Shown piece by piece: positions 28,355 through 37,707 of a stretch of DNA of 64,000 nucleotides. The translations under genes were made by a program, and so were the position numbers. The stretch spans positions 1 through 64,000 of the forward strand of contig NZ_JAKZMM010000009.1 of NCBI RefSeq assembly GCF_022809355.1, read 5' to 3'. Position 1 is the stretch's first letter. The number at the start of each line of letters is the position of its first letter. Under the pieces are notes generated by a model. The model did no database searches and was not told where the DNA came from. It saw only the letters and a list, made by a program, of their open reading frames with translations. Source of the DNA: Parabacteroides faecalis. Its GTDB lineage: Bacteria > Bacteroidota > Bacteroidia > Bacteroidales > Tannerellaceae.

Positions 28355-29923
28355 TTAATTGACAATTACTTCGATCGTTGATATTTTACGTTCAATACCG
28401 TCCGGACCTTTGGCGATCACATTGGTGATATAGAACCGTTTTCCCCTTGACAGACGGCGGATGTAATCTTTTTGCCGTTGCGAGAAGTTGGTTCCTTGTG
28501 CTACTTCCGGAATTGCATTACCCATCGAATCGAAGAATGTCAATTCAAAGCTCAGCACCGTATATTTTACGTTCAACAGATCATCGTCAATGGCTGCCAG
28601 GATTCCGTTTGCTTCCACCAAGCTACGTTTGGAAATCTTTCCGCCCCGGAATTTCCGGACATTTCCGTTTTCGTCCTTATATTCGATGTAAGGCATCGGA
28701 TCGGGTAAAGCACGTACGCGGAACGATGTTTTGGCCATTTCGACATTTCTGCCATCGGCCATGCGGGCATTGACCGTAACGATAGCTTCTGTCCCTACTT
28801 TCGACGGACGAGCTTCCCATAAATCTCCTTTTCGTGTTAATGTTCCGTTCGTCATCGTTGCGGTTACGTTTCCACTCGGAACACCCGGAACTGCAATACG
28901 GATTGGGTTGGCAATACCAGCATATAAGACATTCATCAATGTAGGAGCTACCGTAGCACTGGGCTCCGTTACGAAATATTCGCTTTCGAACGGATAACGG
29001 TTTGTGCTTCCGTCGCTATTGGGCATTTCGATATATCCTTTTACCGGGAATGTTCCGGTTGCGCCTGTTCCTACTGTGAATACACCTTCTTTTTCTGCCG
29101 GAAGTTCTTTCCCATTTACAAAGATGGTAGGACGCTTGGTCGAATCGACTGCCGACAAGACAATGTTAGCCTGATACTGGCTTCCTCGCATCACGATCTG
29201 GCTTTGTGGAATAACCTGTGCCGTGATCTGGTTGACACGATAGTCTCCGACATCCACGTTCTTCAATAGAATGGAAAGGACTTCTCCTTCTGCATAACGT
29301 ACATCACTTTGTATCTTTGTCAATAAGGTAATAGCTGCTGCCACCGGCATATTCTCAAACAAGGCTGTTTCCCATGTCCGGATATTAATACCCGGCTGAT
29401 AAGGAGGCTCTGTGCTCAGCGCATTTTCGATGATACGTGTTTTAGCAGAGTCCTGTACAAGCGTACCCAACCATGTCCGATAAGCATCGATCGATTCACG
29501 CAACTTTTTTCCTTCACCTTTCATCGGAGCAAGCATAACACGTGCTGCCGCTTCCAGGTCATCTTTATGTTCAATGTTATCCACATTCGCTTCTTTGCCA
29601 TCAGCGATGACGGCTATCTTCTGCTTCAGATCCTGTATATAGTTATACAAAGAGTCTGACTTCTGCTTTACCTCCCGACCTTTCTGGTACCATTCCTTCA
29701 CCTTTTCGGGGTTTGTCTGGTAATAGGCTTCCAGTTCGTTGGAAACAATGTCATTGCGTTGCTTCGTATTGTCGATGGAGGTTCGCAAACTGTCTTGAAC
29801 CAGCTCAAAGCCATCCAAAACTTCTGATGATACATTCAATGCCATCATGGCGATAAACACCAGATACATCAGGTTGATCATCTTTTGGCGTGGCGAATTC
29901 GGATTGTTTGCTACTCCTGCCAT
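28355..29923 (-). CDS. porM: Type IX secretion motor-linked protein PorM/GldM
   Basis: The 522-aa protein begins [20 protein letters not shown], the classic GldM N-terminus, with one membrane helix ([20 protein letters not shown]). Its long periplasmic part includes [20 protein letters not shown] and [22 protein letters not shown]. GldM spans the periplasm and passes motor force from GldL to the outer-membrane machine. It lies 54 bp after porL and before porN. The length is typical. Confidence 0.95.
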   Translation of the reverse strand: MAGVANNPNSPRQKMINLMYLVFIAMMALNVSSEVLDGFELVQDSLRTSIDNTKQRNDIVSNELEAYYQTNPEKVKEWYQKGREVKQKSDSLYNYIQDLKQKIAVIADGKEANVDNIEHKDDLEAAARVMLAPMKGEGKKLRESIDAYRTWLGTLVQDSAKTRIIENALSTEPPYQPGINIRTWETALFENMPVAAAITLLTKIQSDVRYAEGEVLSILLKNVDVGDYRVNQITAQVIPQSQIVMRGSQYQANIVLSAVDSTKRPTIFVNGKELPAEKEGVFTVGTGATGTFPVKGYIEMPNSDGSTNRYPFESEYFVTEPSATVAPTLMNVLYAGIANPIRIAVPGVPSGNVTATMTNGTLTRKGDLWEARPSKVGTEAIVTVNARMADGRNVEMAKTSFRVRALPDPMPYIEYKDENGNVRKFRGGKISKRSLVEANGILAAIDDDLLNVKYTVLSFELTFFDSMGNAIPEVAQGTNFSQRQKDYIRRLSRGKRFYITNVIAKGPDGIERKISTIEVIVN

Positions 29924-29977
29924 TGTTTATCTGTTTTCCTACAAAATCGTTCTATATAACTTTATTCTTTATTTCAC

Positions 29978-31009
29978 TCATCCTTGTTTCGGAGCATTGT
30001 ATGGTTGTTGGTATCCATACGGCTGCTGATACATCGGTTGCTGATACGGCTGCTGTTGATACATCGGCTGTTGAGGAGCCATATTAACAGTCATGGCCTG
30101 CAACAAACGGCTATATACCTGGTTCAGCTGAGCCAGCTGTTGTGTCATCTTTTCCGTTTCGCTGCGGAATACGGAACTATCCACAACCGAACCGTTGTAC
30201 ATATCTTTAATACGGGACAAGCCGGCATTGATCTGTTCGATGTTTTCGATCTGCATGCTGATGCTTCTCAACTGTGCTTCATAAACGGCATTCAGACCAC
30301 TGATATTTTGGTTCAATGCCTCCATCTGTTGTACATAGCCTTTTGAATTCTGGCTGATACCGTCCGAATTATCGGAAATATGCTGGTAGGCATTTAATAA
30401 TGTGTCGGAAGCACTTGTCAATGAGTTGGTCACTTGTGAGAACTTTTCCATCTGTTCAGACATCGACGACAATTGTTCCAGGTATTTCTGAGTAGCTTCG
30501 GTCAGTTCCGCCATCTTTGAGATTTGTTCGGCTGCACCACTCAGTTTCTTGATACTGTCAGACAAGTTGCGGGTATCTTCTTCCGTTACATTCAACCCTA
30601 AAGAGGCAGCAGCGGCTGCACCACTGACTGCACTAGCATTGGAAGACATGTCGTTACCCATATTCATGACAACGCCTCCTACTTGGATACCGTTACCGCC
30701 GTTGGCTTCGCTTCCTTTACTGAAGTCCGGACGATCCAGCGGATTCTTTGATTTAAGAACCGGGAATACATCTTCCCAATGATATTCGTCGTTCGGACGT
30801 TCAAAGGCAGAAATAAAGAATACGGCAGCTTCCGTAATCATTGCTACAAACAAGATTTGGTTGGCATACGGTAAATGCAACAACTTGAATAAGGCTCCGA
30901 TGATAACGACTGAAGCACCCCAGCTGTAACAGAAGTTCAATACACGTTTTCCTTTCTCACTGGAAAGGAACATTTCTATGATATTCTTATATCTTCTATA
31001 TTTTCCCAT
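29978..31009 (-). CDS. porL: Type IX secretion motor protein PorL/GldL
   Basis: The 343-aa inner-membrane protein has two helices near the N-terminus: GASVVIIGALFKLLHLPYA, then ILFVAMITEAAVFFISAF. The next 200 residues are cytoplasmic and helical, with coiled-coil character (ISKMAELTEATQKYLEQLS). GldL and GldM form the proton-driven T9SS motor. The tail after about residue 310 is a low-complexity Gln/Pro/Tyr repeat (MYQQQPYQQPMYQQPYGY), encoded by short tandem repeats around 29990-30075, and may vary in length between strains. Confidence 0.94.
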   Translation of the reverse strand: MGKYRRYKNIIEMFLSSEKGKRVLNFCYSWGASVVIIGALFKLLHLPYANQILFVAMITEAAVFFISAFERPNDEYHWEDVFPVLKSKNPLDRPDFSKGSEANGGNGIQVGGVVMNMGNDMSSNASAVSGAAAAASLGLNVTEEDTRNLSDSIKKLSGAAEQISKMAELTEATQKYLEQLSSMSEQMEKFSQVTNSLTSASDTLLNAYQHISDNSDGISQNSKGYVQQMEALNQNISGLNAVYEAQLRSISMQIENIEQINAGLSRIKDMYNGSVVDSSVFRSETEKMTQQLAQLNQVYSRLLQAMTVNMAPQQPMYQQQPYQQPMYQQPYGYQQPYNAPKQG

Positions 31010-31043
31010 GGAATTATATCTTTATTCGTTTGTAATATTCTTC

Positions 31044-32483
31044 TTATTTCTTTTTCCCTTTTACTTTGGAAAATCCGATTTGTGTGCGGACGCAACGGAA
31101 ACCAATGTATGAACGGGTTTCGTTCTGGTATTCGAAACTGCGCATATCCGAGCGGATAAACTGGGATACATCTTTCCAGGAACCGCCTCTTACCACTTTC
31201 TTCTTCAGGGCATACGGATCTTCTTTAGCTGCATTGTACCGAAGTTCCGGATTGATGTCGCTCATCTGATTCGGACCTGATTCTGTATAAGCGGTAGAAG
31301 TCCATTCGGATACGTTACCGGCCATATCAAACAAGCCAAATTCATTCGGAGCAAAAGAACCTACGCGGGAAGTGATCAGGTGACCGTCTTCCGTGTAATT
31401 ACCTTTTCCGGGCTTGAAGTTACCCAAGAAGCAACCTTTACCACTACCACCAACCAGGTTATCGCCTGCCCAGGGATATTTATTCTCGTTCTTTCCGCAA
31501 CGGGCTGCATATTCCCATTCTCCTTCCGTTGGCAAACGGAAAGGCTCTACAACTTGTCCAGCCGGTAAAGCCAATGATTGTTTGAACAGGTTGGTACGCC
31601 AGATACAAAAGGCTGTGGCTTGTTCCCAAGATACGCCGACAACAGGATAATCATCATATCCCGGATGATTGAAATACATACGGGTATAAGGTTCGTTGTA
31701 AGCATTGTTGAAGTCGTTTACCCAGCAGTTTTCGTCCGGATAAATATTGACAATCCGTGTATGCAGGAAATCCCAAGGACCACTTCTGGGGCGTGTGATG
31801 GTTTCGTTGACGATGTTTCCTTCTTCGTCAATATAAGCCGTATCTTTCGAGATCATGATTACTTCGTTCGGATCAACCTTGATGTCGGTATTACGGACGC
31901 GATCTGTCGGATCCATCTGGTTTTTCCGGAGAGCGGCTGCTGTATAATCATACCATTCGTATTTGAATACCATCTGTTTGGCATCCAATTTCTTTTCTCC
32001 TGTTACCGGGTTGGTATAATAGACACTCTCAATAGCTCGGATTTCGTCTTCGTTTGCCTTTTTCCAGGGAATCGGACGGCTCCAGTCCAAATGAGGTGTT
32101 ACCGGATCACCATATTTGTCTTCGGTGATCTTGAACAAGTCATTACCACCATAAGCCGGATCGGCCAGACGTTCACGGATGATGGAGTCGCGCACCCAAT
32201 ATACGAACTGACGATATTCAGCATTCGTCGTTTCTGTTTCATCCATCCAGAAGGCATCTACCGAAATACCTTTCTTATCCGGCATGATTCCCCAAATCGA
32301 ATCCTTTTCAGCCGGTCCCATCTCGAAGGAACCCCGGTTGATTAGCACCATTCCGTAAGGAGCCGGTTCGTTGATAGCCATTGAACGTGCTCCCGTGACT
32401 TCTCCTCCAGCATTCGAAAGCGATCTGCCACAAGAGGTCAGCAGCGAAACTACTGCCAGAAGTATTACCCCTATTCTTTTCAT
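31044..32483 (-). CDS. porK: Type IX secretion lipoprotein PorK/GldK
   Basis: The 479-aa lipoprotein has a signal ending LLTSCGRS (Cys18). The rest is a formylglycine-generating-enzyme-like fold (FGE-sulfatase): YGMVLINRGSFEMG, DAFWMDETETTNAEYRQFVY, FRLPTEGEWEYAARCGKNEN and VRGGSWKDVSQFIRSDMRS. In GldK this fold is structural and forms the periplasmic ring with GldN. It is 4 bp downstream of porP and 35 bp upstream of porL. The length is typical. Confidence 0.95.
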   Translation of the reverse strand: MKRIGVILLAVVSLLTSCGRSLSNAGGEVTGARSMAINEPAPYGMVLINRGSFEMGPAEKDSIWGIMPDKKGISVDAFWMDETETTNAEYRQFVYWVRDSIIRERLADPAYGGNDLFKITEDKYGDPVTPHLDWSRPIPWKKANEDEIRAIESVYYTNPVTGEKKLDAKQMVFKYEWYDYTAAALRKNQMDPTDRVRNTDIKVDPNEVIMISKDTAYIDEEGNIVNETITRPRSGPWDFLHTRIVNIYPDENCWVNDFNNAYNEPYTRMYFNHPGYDDYPVVGVSWEQATAFCIWRTNLFKQSLALPAGQVVEPFRLPTEGEWEYAARCGKNENKYPWAGDNLVGGSGKGCFLGNFKPGKGNYTEDGHLITSRVGSFAPNEFGLFDMAGNVSEWTSTAYTESGPNQMSDINPELRYNAAKEDPYALKKKVVRGGSWKDVSQFIRSDMRSFEYQNETRSYIGFRCVRTQIGFSKVKGKKK

Positions 32484-32487
32484 ATAC

Positions 32488-33432
32488 TTATAATATACGT
32501 ACGCTTTTATGTTTTGTATTTCCTGTCTTTGTCTTTTTCAGTTTTAACCGGAACTGAACCACCACTTCATGGTTTCCCCATGATACATTCCGTATGGCCG
32601 TTGTCGGATAACCGAAAGAATAGCCGATGTTGAATTTTCCGATGTTTGCTCCCAGCAAGATACCGACCGATTCGTTCATCTTCCAAGAGATACCACCGTT
32701 AAACATCTTATTATATTCCATCCGTGCTGTTACATCCAGATGATAATTTTTCGTATCTGTTAACAAAAATACGGAAGGCTTTAATACTATCAACGGATTA
32801 TTCAGCTGAATATTGTATCCGCCCATAAAATTAAGCATTCCTCCGATATATGTGTACACGGTTTCCTCTAATTGTATCTCTGGAGAGGTAACATGGGTAT
32901 AACCGATGCCGGCATAAAAGTTTTTATGGGTGTAAAAGAGTCCGACATTCAGGTCAAGTCCCATTCCGCTGACCGTTCCTTTTGGGAAGGCCTCGTCTTC
33001 TTGCTGGTGAAAAGGGCTTTGAGGAATATAGATACTGTCGGCTTTGAATGATTCCGTTACGAAGCCGATTTGCAATCCTCCGCTCAATACACCTCCGAAA
33101 AGTTTCTGCTTATAGGCATATTGGGCACCGACGAATGTATTCTGAAACAGACCGATACTTTCTGTATAAGCCGCTATGCCGATACCATGATTGGTCTTTC
33201 CTATCTTCAGAGGCATATCGGCTGTTACAAAGAATGATTGTTGAGCGTTGGGAAATCCTACCCATTGTCGGTTAAACAAAGCCAGCATTTTTAAATCTTC
33301 TGTTGATCCGGCAGCCGCAGGATTATAATACGCCGTCGCCATAAAATAATGGCTTAATGCCGCATCCGTCTGTGCTTTCAGTCCTTGGAGAACTGCCCAT
33401 CCTAATATGATCAGAAAAAGTATTCGCTTCAT
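32488..33432 (-). CDS. porP: PorP/SprF-family outer-membrane protein of the T9SS
   Basis: From the ATG at 33432 the protein is about 314 aa, with a signal MKRILFLIILGWAVLQGLKA; the 21-residue extension to 33495 is probably not translated. PorP/SprF motifs include HYFMATAYYNPAAAGSTEDL and MLALFNRQWVGFPNAQQSFF. The C-terminal half is rich in beta strands (VGILLGANIGKFNIGYSFGYP). It anchors the secretion apparatus or its surface substrate complex at the outer membrane. It is the first gene of the operon and ends 4 bp before porK. Confidence 0.9.
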   Translation of the reverse strand: MKRILFLIILGWAVLQGLKAQTDAALSHYFMATAYYNPAAAGSTEDLKMLALFNRQWVGFPNAQQSFFVTADMPLKIGKTNHGIGIAAYTESIGLFQNTFVGAQYAYKQKLFGGVLSGGLQIGFVTESFKADSIYIPQSPFHQQEDEAFPKGTVSGMGLDLNVGLFYTHKNFYAGIGYTHVTSPEIQLEETVYTYIGGMLNFMGGYNIQLNNPLIVLKPSVFLLTDTKNYHLDVTARMEYNKMFNGGISWKMNESVGILLGANIGKFNIGYSFGYPTTAIRNVSWGNHEVVVQFRLKLKKTKTGNTKHKSVRIL

Positions 33433-33837
33433 GCTGTTTTTATAAATACCGGTAACCTCCTTTCTTGCCTTTCGTACGAGATATTCCGAAACCACTAAAC
33501 TTATAACGGAACAATCGGCTTTCTATTGTTTTCTTTATTGAAGAAATTGTTTCATATGAATAGCAATCAGTTGTCTAATTTATCTCGTGGTTGAGCAAGT
33601 TCACCACAAACAAGAACAAAGATAATAGTTTTTAGATAAACATGAAGAATTTTAATTTCTGTTCTTATACTTTTGTCTTGGATGATTAGATGTACCTAGA
33701 TCAGGTATTTCTAAAGTTATCTAAATTGCATTGTTGCTTAGACAAACTAAAATGGTCAAAGACGATTATAGAAATAAACAGACAAACAAAAAACAGAATG
33801 TAATAAACCTCTTATTACATTACTTTTATCTATATGA
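33433..33837. other. Intergenic region upstream of the T9SS operon
   Basis: About 400 bp without a gene. It holds a -7 box for the porP operon at 33617-33624, giving a leader of about 175 nt. The rest is AT-rich, and no other motif was recognised. Confidence 0.5.
33617..33624 (-). promoter_or_regulatory. -7 box of the T9SS operon
   Basis: The minus strand reads TATCTTTG. The predicted start is near 33610, with a long leader to the ATG at 33432. No clear -33 element was seen. Confidence 0.4.
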
Positions 33838-34980
33838 TTAAAGTAATTTCTCCAATTCCTCAACTGGGGGAAGTAATTTTTTTAGCCGTTCATCCATGTC
33901 TGCTGAAGTCTTATAGGTCGCTACACCCATAGGCTTATCGTAATCTTGGATAACATACTCAACAAATTTCTTATTTGCACTTTTACAAAGAATAATACCA
34001 ATGGAAGGATTCTCGTTAGGTTTACGAACATCATCATCAAGAATGCGAAGATAAGCAGCTAACTGACCAAGATATCCAGGTTTAAATGGACCATCCTTCA
34101 ATTCCACACAAACTAGAGCAGCAAGTTCCCTATTGAAAAACAGCAAATCAGGAAATTCCTCAACTCCATATTTTTCTAAATGATATTGATTCCCCACAAA
34201 TGTGAAATCTTTACCAAATGTCATAATGAATTCTTTCACATTCTGTATGATACCTTGCTCTATCAATCGCTCATCTCTATCTTTATCACGTACAAACAAC
34301 TCTTCCACATTAATAAAATCGAGTAAATACTCATCCTTAAACATAGAAATAGCTCGATAGGCTTGAAGTTTATCCGGAATATTCTTCTTAAAATTATTAG
34401 GTAATTGGCCCTGATGATTATATAAGTCATCATTTATCATTCTCTCCAATTCATCAACTTTAGCTTTGGTTTCAAACGCAAACTGAATATAAAACTTTCT
34501 TTGTTCCATATCCTTTACTTTGCTTACTATGGCATAATGATGGGTAAATCCTATGCCCATAAATGCAGATATAGGAAAATCAGAACCTACTTTAAAATGA
34601 ACAATAGGTAATTCATTCGTTTCAACGAACGAATTTGATATATTGGTTGCTAATTTGTTCGTTTCAACGAACGAAATATCAGAAAGACTTTTCCATTCTT
34701 CGTAAAATGTACGCATTTTGCGTAAGCTTGGGGCAGAAAAGCCTCTCAATCCAGGTAATTCTTTACGCAACTGTTCACTAAGAGCCTCTATAAATCCTTT
34801 TCCCCAATTCTTATTCCTGGTATTAGCAGATATAAATCTTCCAATACCATAGTATAATGCCAATTGTTCCTGATTTACTAAGCCCAAGGCACGTTCCTGA
34901 CTATTAAGAATTGCATTCTTTATGATATGAACTGCATTATTAAGCTCACTCAATTGATTTAAACCATTATTTTCACCCAT
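33838..34980 (-). CDS. DUF1016 (YhcG-type) PD-(D/E)XK nuclease-like protein
   Basis: From the ATG at 34980 the protein is about 380 aa; a 16-residue upstream extension to 35028 is unlikely. The N-terminal domain (NQEQLALYYGIGRFISANT, GWGKGFIEALSEQLRKELPG type) and the C-terminal nuclease domain (EEFPDLLFFNRELAALVCVELK with the ExK-like VELKDGPFKPGYLGQ) match DUF1016/YhcG. The family is linked to DNA processing and to mobile or restriction loci. Between the domains there is a 14-residue in-frame duplication (FVETNKLATNISNS then FVETNELP) built on a palindromic 18-bp DNA repeat. It appears to be a single-gene unit. Confidence 0.85.
   Translation of the reverse strand: MGENNGLNQLSELNNAVHIIKNAILNSQERALGLVNQEQLALYYGIGRFISANTRNKNWGKGFIEALSEQLRKELPGLRGFSAPSLRKMRTFYEEWKSLSDISFVETNKLATNISNSFVETNELPIVHFKVGSDFPISAFMGIGFTHHYAIVSKVKDMEQRKFYIQFAFETKAKVDELERMINDDLYNHQGQLPNNFKKNIPDKLQAYRAISMFKDEYLLDFINVEELFVRDKDRDERLIEQGIIQNVKEFIMTFGKDFTFVGNQYHLEKYGVEEFPDLLFFNRELAALVCVELKDGPFKPGYLGQLAAYLRILDDDVRKPNENPSIGIILCKSANKKFVEYVIQDYDKPMGVATYKTSADMDERLKKLLPPVEELEKLL
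34616..34675. repeat. In-frame palindromic 18-bp repeat inside the DUF1016 gene
   Basis: TTCGTTTCAACGAACGAA occurs at 34616-34633 and again, identical, at 34658-34675, 42 bp (14 codons) apart. Each copy contains TTCGTT/AACGAA dyad symmetry. The copies keep the frame and add a repeated FVETN segment to the protein. Confidence 0.8.
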
Positions 34981-35045
34981 AAGCTTAATCTTCTTTATTA
35001 AAGAATTACACAATGACCAATTACACAATCTGGAACGGTCAGAAA

Positions 35046-35053
35046 CAAAGATA
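35046..35053 (-). promoter_or_regulatory. -7 box of the DUF1016 gene
   Basis: TATCTTTG on the minus strand, about 66 bp before the ATG at 34980. No clear -33 element was seen at the usual spacing. Confidence 0.35.
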
Positions 35054-35192
35054 ACAATTTTATAGACAATAAATGCATCTATATCAAACTCTATAATTCC
35101 TAGCTTTTCTACAATGGTCTTAATAAATTATTTTTTCAATAGAAGAGATACCGTAGTTTGGATAAACCACACTTTAAAAGGCCTTAAAACAC

Positions 35193-35229
35193 CAGCGCGA
35201 CAAACAATGAATATTTGTTTGTCGCGCTG
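35193..35229. terminator. Strong stem-loop after the DUF2795 gene
   Basis: CAGCGCGACAAACA and TGTTTGTCGCGCTG form a 14-bp perfect stem with a 9-nt loop. It lies 32 bp after the DUF2795 stop, and TGTTTT follows on the minus strand. It probably ends that transcript. Confidence 0.7.
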
Positions 35230-35260
35230 ATATTTAATTGTTCAACCTATTTGAAGGCTA

Positions 35261-35482
35261 TTAATATTCTTCCTCGTTGAAGAAGAAATCTTCCTTGCTC
35301 GGATAATCAGGCCAGATATCTTCCATACATTCATAAATCTCGCCTTCGTCTTCCATTTCTTGCAGGTTCTCTATTACCTCTAATGGTGCACCCGAACGCT
35401 GAGCATAATCAATCAATTCGTCTTTGGTTGCAGGCCATGGTGCATCTTCCAATTTTGAAGCTAACTCTAATGTCCAATACAT
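35261..35482 (-). CDS. Small acidic DUF2795 protein
   Basis: The 73-aa protein reads MYWTLELASKLEDAPWPATK, then ELIDYAQRSGAPLEVIENLQ, and ends in acidic residues. This is the conserved DUF2795 core found as a single small gene in most Bacteroidales. Its function is unknown. It has a good promoter (35600-35630), a leader of about 110 nt whose ends can pair (GCCAA with TTGGC and GTAAT with ATTAC), and a strong terminator, so it forms its own transcript. Confidence 0.85.
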   Translation of the reverse strand: MYWTLELASKLEDAPWPATKDELIDYAQRSGAPLEVIENLQEMEDEGEIYECMEDIWPDYPSKEDFFFNEEEY

Positions 35483-35599
35483 AGTTTCTATAGTATTAAA
35501 GAGGAGATGCCAAGATGTAATTGAGTTTTACAAAACACATCGGTTTTTTCTGTATGACGATGATTACGTTTTGGCACTGCCTCGGTTCCAAATTTTCCG

Positions 35600-35630
35600 C
35601 AAATGTATAACAATATTTTTTAGATGCAAG
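35600..35630 (-). promoter_or_regulatory. Promoter of the DUF2795 gene
   Basis: On the minus strand CTTG (35630-35627) is followed after 19 bp by TACATTTG (35607-35600). The -33 element overlaps the last codons of the adenosyltransferase gene. Confidence 0.5.
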
Positions 35631-36183
35631 TATAATCCCAAATAATTTCTTTTCCGTTATGCTTCAGGCATTCTTTTCGTGCCAATACGAATAAATAATC
35701 GGAAAGACGGTTGATAAATATCAGCACCGGATCTTCTACTTCGGCCTGTTCTGCCAGGCTGTAGATGCGGCGTTCTGCCCGTCGGCATACGGTGCGACAT
35801 ACGTGTGCCAGCGAAGCCGAACGGCAACCTCCCGGCAATACGAAATTCTTCATCTTGGGAAGTTTCTCGTCAATGCGGTCAATCTCATGTTCGATCTTTT
35901 CAATGCTTTCCTGAGTCACCTGACTTTCGATTTTCAATTCGGTAGTCGATTGGTCGGTGGCCAGATAGGAACCGATGGTAAACAGCTTATGCTGGATAAA
36001 CAGCAGGAACTGCTCGTCTTCTGCGTCATCGATAGCTGTCATCAGCAGACCGATGAATGAATTCAATTCATCAATGGTGCCATAACTCTCTATGCGGCGG
36101 TCGGCTTTCGATACGCGTTGTCCGCCCACCAGCGATGTTGTGCCTTTATCTCCCGTACGGGTATATATCAAACTTTTTGCCAT
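35620..36183 (-). CDS. PduO-type ATP:cob(I)alamin adenosyltransferase
   Basis: The 187-aa enzyme transfers adenosyl from ATP to cob(I)alamin to make coenzyme B12. Family marks are IYTRTGDKGTTSLVGGQRVSK at the N-terminus (ATP-binding), YGTIDELNSFIGL, FVLPGGCRSASLAHVCRTVCR and a conserved end (INRLSDYLFVLARKE). It is a housekeeping step for B12 enzymes. It lies about 4 kb from the corrinoid methyltransferase run but on the other strand. The 22-bp array C lies in the 308-bp gap upstream. Confidence 0.93.
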   Translation of the reverse strand: MAKSLIYTRTGDKGTTSLVGGQRVSKADRRIESYGTIDELNSFIGLLMTAIDDAEDEQFLLFIQHKLFTIGSYLATDQSTTELKIESQVTQESIEKIEHEIDRIDEKLPKMKNFVLPGGCRSASLAHVCRTVCRRAERRIYSLAEQAEVEDPVLIFINRLSDYLFVLARKECLKHNGKEIIWDYTCI

Positions 36184-36386
36184 ATCTTCTTTTCGTTATC
36201 GATTTGTTTTCAACTCAAGGCTGTAAAGATAATCATTATTATTCAAGTTGCTGCTTGCCTGCTTTCTTTTTTCAGGGTGGCTGATGGATGATGGGTATGA
36301 CACAACTGGATATTCCTAGTTAATAGCTTGTAAACTAATGTTTTTACGTTATTAATTCATACGAAGATAAGCCTATTTATATTGAG

Positions 36387-36474
36387 TCACCTAGGTGAAT
36401 TAATTAAATCATATTGGTGAATCAATTAATTCACCTGGGTGATTCAATCTTTTCACCTAAGTGAAAAGATTAGT
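36387..36474. repeat. Four tandem 22-bp units with palindromic cores (array C)
   Basis: Units start at 36387, 36409, 36431 and 36453, exactly 22 bp apart. The cores are TCACCTAGGTGA (a perfect palindrome), TCATATTGGTGA, TCACCTGGGTGA and TCACCTAAGTGA, with AT-rich 10-bp linkers. Around the last core the dyad widens to 11-bp arms (AATCTTTTCAC / GTGAAAAGATT). The array lies in the 308-bp gap between the GH43 stop and the adenosyltransferase start, where nothing else was found. It shares period and core with array A (113-178). Confidence 0.75.
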
Positions 36475-36491
36475 TTATAACGAGGAAAGTA

Positions 36492-37541
36492 TTACTTGAT
36501 AACTGGCGGACAAGCACTTTCCGAAGGCTCTTGCTTATTTACGTAAGGCCATCCGTCTTCATCCCACAGGATCTGGTCGAGCAAGACTTGGCGTTGTGCT
36601 CCGAGGTTACTCAGTTCGAAGGCATGATATAGCATCCAGGTATTGCCTTCGTCGTCTAATTGCAGGATGGCATTGTGGCCTGTCCCAACGAAACGGCTAT
36701 TTTTGTGTAATACGGTTTCGTGGGCATTGTCGAGCATCTTTTCTCCTTTCTTGTTGACATAAGGGCCGAATAGGTTTTCCGAGCGGGCTACCACGGTTGT
36801 GTAAGTACTCTTTTCACCTTCACAGCAAGAGCCGACTGAAGCGAACAGGTAATAATAACCGTTGCGTTTCCACAGATTGATGGCTTCGTAGGCATTTCCA
36901 GCCAGTTGCTGCTTGGTTTCTACTTTCGGTGTGATATCCAGATTGTCTGTTACATTCAGCTCCATGATATAAATATTCCGGAAACTGCCCCAAAGCATGT
37001 AATATTTGCCGTCTTCTTCATAGAAGAACTGGTCGATGGAGTTTTCAACATCGACATCGCGGCTGTTGAATACCTTCCCTTTCGGTGTAAACGGACCTTC
37101 GGGCGAATCGGAAACGGCATAACCGATGGTACTGATCCAATGATTGCCCCATTCGGCCAACGAATAGAACAGCACATATTTCCCTTTGATATACCGGATC
37201 TCAGGTGCCCAGAGAGCAGCTTTCTTTCCTTCGGGATTGTTATCGACGAAGTTTGGACGCGTCTCTTCCGTGAAAGCCGTACCTATTTCTTCCCAATGCA
37301 CCAGATCTTTGGATTTGAAGATAGGCAGATTATGGATATCTTCGGTGGCATAGAGATAGTAAGTGCCGTCTTTCACCCGAATGGCTGTCGGATCGGGTGC
37401 CGAGATACGGATCACCGGATTCTGATATTCGGCAACGGTTGTTGTTGAGTCGGAAGGTGCTGCTCCCTGGTTGGCTGATGATTCATTGCCTCCGCAAGCG
37501 AGAAGCAAAAACGAACTGAATAGACTAAGAATGTATTTCAT
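36492..37541 (-). CDS. GH43 family lipoprotein (arabinan- or xylan-active type)
   Basis: From the ATG at 37541 the product is 349 aa with a lipoprotein signal MKYILSLFSSFLLLACGG; the 47-residue upstream extension has no family support. Catalytic residues of the five-bladed propeller are visible: Asp in ISAPDPTAI, Asp in ENSIDQFFYEE and Glu in NAYEAINLW. Other marks are KKAALWAPEIRYIKGKYVLF and GHNAILQLD. GH43 includes arabinofuranosidases and xylosidases; the linkage is not known. It is next to the GH29 gene but has its own promoter. Confidence 0.88.
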   Translation of the reverse strand: MKYILSLFSSFLLLACGGNESSANQGAAPSDSTTTVAEYQNPVIRISAPDPTAIRVKDGTYYLYATEDIHNLPIFKSKDLVHWEEIGTAFTEETRPNFVDNNPEGKKAALWAPEIRYIKGKYVLFYSLAEWGNHWISTIGYAVSDSPEGPFTPKGKVFNSRDVDVENSIDQFFYEEDGKYYMLWGSFRNIYIMELNVTDNLDITPKVETKQQLAGNAYEAINLWKRNGYYYLFASVGSCCEGEKSTYTTVVARSENLFGPYVNKKGEKMLDNAHETVLHKNSRFVGTGHNAILQLDDEGNTWMLYHAFELSNLGAQRQVLLDQILWDEDGWPYVNKQEPSESACPPVIK

Positions 37542-37622
37542 GTTGTTATAAATTGGTGACAATCGAAATTGAGAATTGAGTGAAACCGCATTGCCCGGCA
37601 TCGGGCAGCAAGTTTCGTCGGG

Positions 37623-37656
37623 CAAAGATAGTAATTTCCGGTAAACCCTAGGCAAA
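37623..37656 (-). promoter_or_regulatory. Promoter of the GH43 gene
   Basis: On the minus strand TTTG (37656-37653) is followed after 22 bp by TATCTTTG (37630-37623). It gives a leader of about 75 nt, which contains a GCCCG/CGGGC hairpin. Confidence 0.5.
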
Positions 37657-37707
37657 ACGAATCGGCCCTTCTCTATTCCCAATTGATTGCACCAACCTTC
37701 AGCATGC

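Noticed and set aside
31578-32345. 255-codon open frame opposite porK
   Set aside because: No protein pattern, and it lies fully within the well-supported porK gene.
27228-33432. T9SS operon as a novel system
   Set aside because: Order and proteins are the standard porP-K-L-M-N set; only the PorL tail is unusual.
36387-36474. CRISPR-like array
   Set aside because: The units are tandem without unique spacers and are much shorter than CRISPR repeats; no cas gene is near.
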